A stretch of 64,000 nucleotides of DNA. Source: Halobacteriovoraceae bacterium (GTDB lineage: Bacteria; Bdellovibrionota; Bacteriovoracia; Bacteriovoracales; Bacteriovoracaceae). The position numbers and the translations under genes were made by a program. Each line of letters begins with the position of its first letter. The stretch's first letter is position 1. The notes under the pieces were generated by a model that saw nothing but the letters and a program-made list of their open reading frames with translations, had not been told where the DNA came from and ran no database searches. This document shows, piece by piece, positions 61,507-64,000 of this stretch. The stretch is from contig PASN01000009.1 of the NCBI GenBank assembly GCA_002711995.1, positions 305,019-369,018 of the forward strand, written 5' to 3'.

Positions 61507-62025
61507 ATGAAGGACAAGTTGGAAAACAATATTTTCTCCAAATTGGAAAAGATAGAACAGCGCCTGGATAAAATGGAGCGCAGACTCGAGCGCATGGACC
61601 AACAAACAAAAACGGCCTTCCAAACAATCCAAGCCCAAATGGTTAGAGTGAAGAATGGTGAAAAACTTCCAGACGACTACCTACTAAATAGACGTGGCTA
61701 CAACGATCTCTCTCCTGAAAAGGCACAGAGAATCTTTGGTGAAAAAAATAGAGACTTTATACTGTTAGATGTATCCGAGAAGGCCTTCCACAGGCCACAA
61801 GGCTTTCCTGAGGCCATCCACTTACCATTGGAAGAATTGGGTATAAGACACAAAGAGCTTCCAAATAAAACATCAAGCATGATGATTATATCCGAAGACG
61901 GAACCCGCTCAATATTGGCATGCGAGCTTTTAAACAAGCATGGTTTTTACAATTTAAACAATGTTTCCGGTGGATATAAGTATTGGCCACAAGAAAGAAA
62001 AGAGACCAAGCTAAGGATCGCATAA
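61507..62025 (+). CDS. Coiled-coil protein with a cysteine-less rhodanese domain
   Basis: 172 residues. Residues 1-48 form a charged coiled coil (FSKLEKIEQRLDKMERRLER). Residues about 67-165 are a rhodanese-like domain: LSPEKAQRIFG, RDFILLDVSEKAFHRPQGFP, AIHLPLEELG, and NVSGGYKYW. The active-site loop reads SEDGTRS where an active enzyme has CxxGxRS, so the catalytic cysteine is replaced by serine; the fold probably binds rather than transfers sulphur. It is convergent with the MarR gene, with 1 base between them. Confidence 0.75.
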   Translation: MKDKLENNIFSKLEKIEQRLDKMERRLERMDQQTKTAFQTIQAQMVRVKNGEKLPDDYLLNRRGYNDLSPEKAQRIFGEKNRDFILLDVSEKAFHRPQGFPEAIHLPLEELGIRHKELPNKTSSMMIISEDGTRSILACELLNKHGFYNLNNVSGGYKYWPQERKETKLRIA

Positions 62026-62026
62026 A

Positions 62027-62482
62027 CTAGAACAAGGTTTGCTGTTTATCGTCTGACTTTATCTTTTGGTGAAAGGTTTCCAAAGTAAGGGTGATTCGAT
62101 CGAGCTCCACTTCCCCTATTCTTTTCAAATATTCGTTTTCAAGCTCTTCTATAACTTCCAACATGTTTATCTTGAACTTTTCTCCGTACTCAGTCAGGAA
62201 AACACGCTGCTCTCTTTTGTCCTGCTCACCCTTTCTACGAACGATATAGCCTCTTTTTTCAAGTTCGTTCAGATGACTTGTCATAGTCTGCTTTTTAAGA
62301 CCACAGGCATTTCCCACCTCTTTAATCGAGGGAGTCTCCATTTCACAAACATTTGTCAGGATCTCTAAAAAACTAGGTCTAAGATCAATGAAGCCTTTTT
62401 GCTGAAGGGCCTCAAGAAGGTCATTTGAGTAGTGCCGATAAATTTTCTTTAGTAGGCTTCCTACCTTGGCTATTCGATGCAT
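62027..62482 (-). CDS. MarR family transcriptional regulator
   Basis: 151 residues. Winged helix: SIKEVGNACGLKKQTMTSHL (recognition helix), NELEKRGYIVRRKGEQDKRE QRVFLTEYG wing (shown split), between N- and C-terminal dimerisation helices. MarR proteins usually repress their own operon and release DNA when bound by a small molecule. The ATG at 62482 overlaps a 13-base-arm palindrome that is probably its own operator. There is no Shine-Dalgarno before the ATG, so the mRNA may be leaderless or the start lower. Targets are unknown. Confidence 0.82.
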   Translation of the reverse strand: MHRIAKVGSLLKKIYRHYSNDLLEALQQKGFIDLRPSFLEILTNVCEMETPSIKEVGNACGLKKQTMTSHLNELEKRGYIVRRKGEQDKREQRVFLTEYGEKFKINMLEVIEELENEYLKRIGEVELDRITLTLETFHQKIKSDDKQQTLF

Positions 62483-62511
62483 AATACTATTTTAGTACAA
62501 AATAGTATTAT
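62481..62511. promoter_or_regulatory. 13-base-arm palindrome over the MarR start codon
   Basis: ATAATACTATTTT (62481-62493), spacer AGTAC (62494-62498), AAAATAGTATTAT (62499-62511), a perfect inverted repeat that begins within the MarR ATG (62480-62482). This is the size and symmetry of a MarR operator, so autorepression is likely. Confidence 0.65.
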
Positions 62512-62526
62512 TTCCATACCTTTTTG

Positions 62527-62790
62527 CTAAATACTTAGATTTTCTAAAGCAATCGTAAGCTCTTCACTTAATTCAGGGGTTTGACTACCTTCATCTCCTG
62601 CCTCTGCCAATAATTCCATTGCAGCTCCTGGACGAAATGCGGAGGTTTCAAACTCACTGGTGCCTTCATACCACAAGGACATCTTAACGAGCTTTTTCAT
62701 TTGTCCATGATCCAGATGCATAGTGCTTGCTTTGGCGATTGAAGTGGTGGCCGATAGTGCGATGATGGCGATAAAGAGACGTTTAAGCAT
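62527..62790 (-). CDS. Small secreted protein
   Basis: 87 residues. Signal peptide (LFIAIIALSATTSIAKA) and a short acidic mature part ending in a helix (LSEELTIALENLSI). AAGGAAA lies before the ATG. No cysteines and no recognised family. Same strand as MarR but 44 bases upstream of its palindrome, so probably separately regulated. Confidence 0.6.
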   Translation of the reverse strand: MLKRLFIAIIALSATTSIAKASTMHLDHGQMKKLVKMSLWYEGTSEFETSAFRPGAAMELLAEAGDEGSQTPELSEELTIALENLSI

Positions 62791-62935
62791 TTAAAATTTC
62801 CTTAATCTTTAAGTTTCAGACAAGAACATTTTCCCAAAAACTAAGAAATTTCTCCACATCAGTGGAGGCATTTACAACCCCCTGTTAGAAAACTAACACC
62901 CCTTAAACTAAGAATATTTACCTATTTAGAGTAGG

Positions 62936-64000
62936 TTAAAACAAGTTTCTGGAGTTACTTATTGAGGTAACCAACCCAATGCAGATTCCAAAGGTCAGAA
63001 TACTGGAGCCACCATACGACATAAGAGGCAGCGGAAGGCCTACAATTGGCATAAGTCCCATGACCATCGACATGTTTATGAAGGTGTGCCAAAAGAAAAT
63101 TGCCATAAGCCCTATGGCCAATATGGAGTCAAAGAATCGAAGGGACGACCCCGCAAGCCATATAAACCGCATCAATAGAATAATGTACAAACTTATCAAA
63201 ACCACAGATCCAAAGAAGCCGTGCTCTTCATTATAAATAGAGAAAACAAAGTCGGTGTGATTCTCCGGCAGATAGTTAAGTGACGCCTGAGATGACTTTT
63301 TAAAGCCTTTTCCAAACCACCTTCCGGATCCGATCGCAATTTCCGATTGAATCGCATTGTAGCCAGACCCTTTCGCGTCGGCATAGGGATCAATAAAGGT
63401 CAGAATTCTTTTCTTTTGATATTCTTTCAGTCCAAATTTATACATGACTGAGCCACTGATAAGGCCTAGAAGAACAATCACTCCTATGGATTTCCATCTG
63501 AGTCTTTTATAAAAGCTCACCACCAAGAAAATTAAAAGAAGCAATAAACCTGTTCCCAAGTCTGGCTGAACGACAATCAATACGGTTGGAATGATCGTAA
63601 TTATAAAAGGCACGATAAGATCTTTTAGATAAAGCTCTTTCTCAGGACTGTTCTTTGTGTAATATCTCGCAAGGGCCAGGGCCAAGGATATTTTCATAAG
63701 CTCCGATGGCTGAAGTCTAAAACCTCCAAAGACAAGCCACCTTTGAGCGCCCATGCCCTCTTTACCCATAATTAAAACAAGTATAAGAAGCAGCACATTA
63801 AAAGCGTAGGCCCAATAAGCGAGTCTGAACATGGACTTTGGTGGAAACATGCTGATGCCAAAAGCAATAACGTTTGCCAGAGAAAACCAAAGGATTTGAG
63901 ATTTAAACAGATTCTGCATGTGAGCAGATGAGTGGGAGTGAGTTGCCGAGTACAAATTTAAAACACCCACAATAAAGATAGCGAGCATAGTCACCATGAA
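62936..64000 (-). CDS. rodA: RodA-type peptidoglycan glycosyltransferase (N-terminus cut off)
   Basis: The frame stays open to the right window edge, so the true start lies beyond 64000; the visible ATG at 63997 is probably internal, as RodA proteins have about 10-20 more residues before LNLYSATHS. SEDS family, about 10 membrane segments. Motifs: GGFRLQPSELMKISLALALA, VIVVQPDLGTGLLLLLIF, GRWFGKGFKKSSQASLNYLP with PENHTDFVFSIYNEEHGFFG, and VGLPLPLMSYGGSS near the C-terminus. RodA makes glycan strands for cell elongation. ATG and ribosome-binding site not visible. Confidence 0.9.
   Translation of the reverse strand, partial: FMVTMLAIFIVGVLNLYSATHSHSSAHMQNLFKSQILWFSLANVIAFGISMFPPKSMFRLAYWAYAFNVLLLILVLIMGKEGMGAQRWLVFGGFRLQPSELMKISLALALARYYTKNSPEKELYLKDLIVPFIITIIPTVLIVVQPDLGTGLLLLLIFLVVSFYKRLRWKSIGVIVLLGLISGSVMYKFGLKEYQKKRILTFIDPYADAKGSGYNAIQSEIAIGSGRWFGKGFKKSSQASLNYLPENHTDFVFSIYNEEHGFFGSVVLISLYIILLMRFIWLAGSSLRFFDSILAIGLMAIFFWHTFINMSMVMGLMPIVGLPLPLMSYGGSSILTFGICIGLVTSISNSRNLF

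Noticed and set aside
62527-62790. Relationship to the small secreted protein at 26825-27130
   Set aside because: Both are short, exported and acidic at the C-terminus, but I could align no stretch convincingly.
1-64000. tRNA, rRNA, CRISPR array, insertion sequence or prophage
   Set aside because: Scanning the intergenic gaps by eye found no T-loop/anticodon pattern, no spaced direct repeats, and no transposase, integrase or phage structural protein among the frames. A covariance search was not possible here.

Overview
The window looks like chromosomal DNA of a Gram-negative bacterium of about 40% G+C (estimated by eye), most likely a member of the Bdellovibrionota (Bacteriovorax/Halobacteriovorax-like). 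That placement is inferred from the mix of outer-membrane and lipoprotein genes, many unnamed secreted proteins, a VKOR-DsbA fusion, and a RimK/RimB-type ligase cluster. No marker such as 16S rRNA is present. Genes are tightly packed on both strands, with many 1-43 base overlaps. I found no tRNA, rRNA, CRISPR array, insertion sequence or prophage.

Layout. 1-986: a TonB-like energy transducer and the start of a TonB-dependent receptor (minus strand, cut by the left edge). 1102-5466: small secreted proteins, a DNRLRE-type lipoprotein and a bacterial pentameric ligand-gated ion channel. 5592-12109: two facing operons, ATP-grasp / CocE-type hydrolase / DJ-1-PfpI on the plus strand, and RimB-like protease / RimK-like ligase / AstE-AspA-like deacylase on the minus strand. 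12232-19616: mixed housekeeping and secreted genes, ending in a FecR-domain gene interrupted by an in-frame amber codon. 19613-24186: a minus-strand TldD / TldE / membrane protein / MATE operon. 24270-26709: LOG, greB-like and CCA-adding enzyme genes. 26825-31775: secreted proteins, a zincin-DUF4105 protein and a cation/proton antiporter. 31917-36340: leuS and acs. 36327-38565: a FetAB-like ABC exporter and a CTP-type polyprenol/diacylglycerol kinase. 38725-43945: a long plus-strand run of MinD-like ATPase, J-domain/HTH fusion, RluA, PgeF, VKOR-DsbA and TatD. 44484-51565: YhaM-type nuclease, gap-pgk-tpiA-secG, ilvA and an HD-GYP protein. 51852-58551: secreted trypsin-like lipoprotein, ssb, a TadG-like 906-residue protein, a histone-H1-like lysine-repeat protein and glutaredoxin. 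58582-64000: an HD phosphohydrolase with two envelope proteins, a cysteine-less rhodanese, a MarR regulator with a large palindrome at its start, and the 3' part of rodA.

Central metabolism is represented by lower glycolysis (gap, pgk, tpiA), acetate activation (acs), threonine deamination (ilvA) and an aspartate-type aminotransferase. Information processing is represented by leuS, cca, greB, rluA, ssb and tatD. The less ordinary content is in the envelope and post-translational modification genes: the ion channel, the two facing ligase/hydrolase operons, the TldD/E-MATE operon, the J-domain/HTH fusion, and the lysine-repeat protein.

The observations I would look at first are the pentameric channel (4086-5039), the amber-split FecR gene (18672-19616), the facing ATP-grasp operons (5592-12109), the J-domain/HTH fusion (39688-40440), the 42-base coding repeat (57395-57772), the structured leader before the TadG-like gene (54237-54360) and the MarR palindrome (62481-62511). 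All functional calls rest on reading motifs by eye, without database searches.
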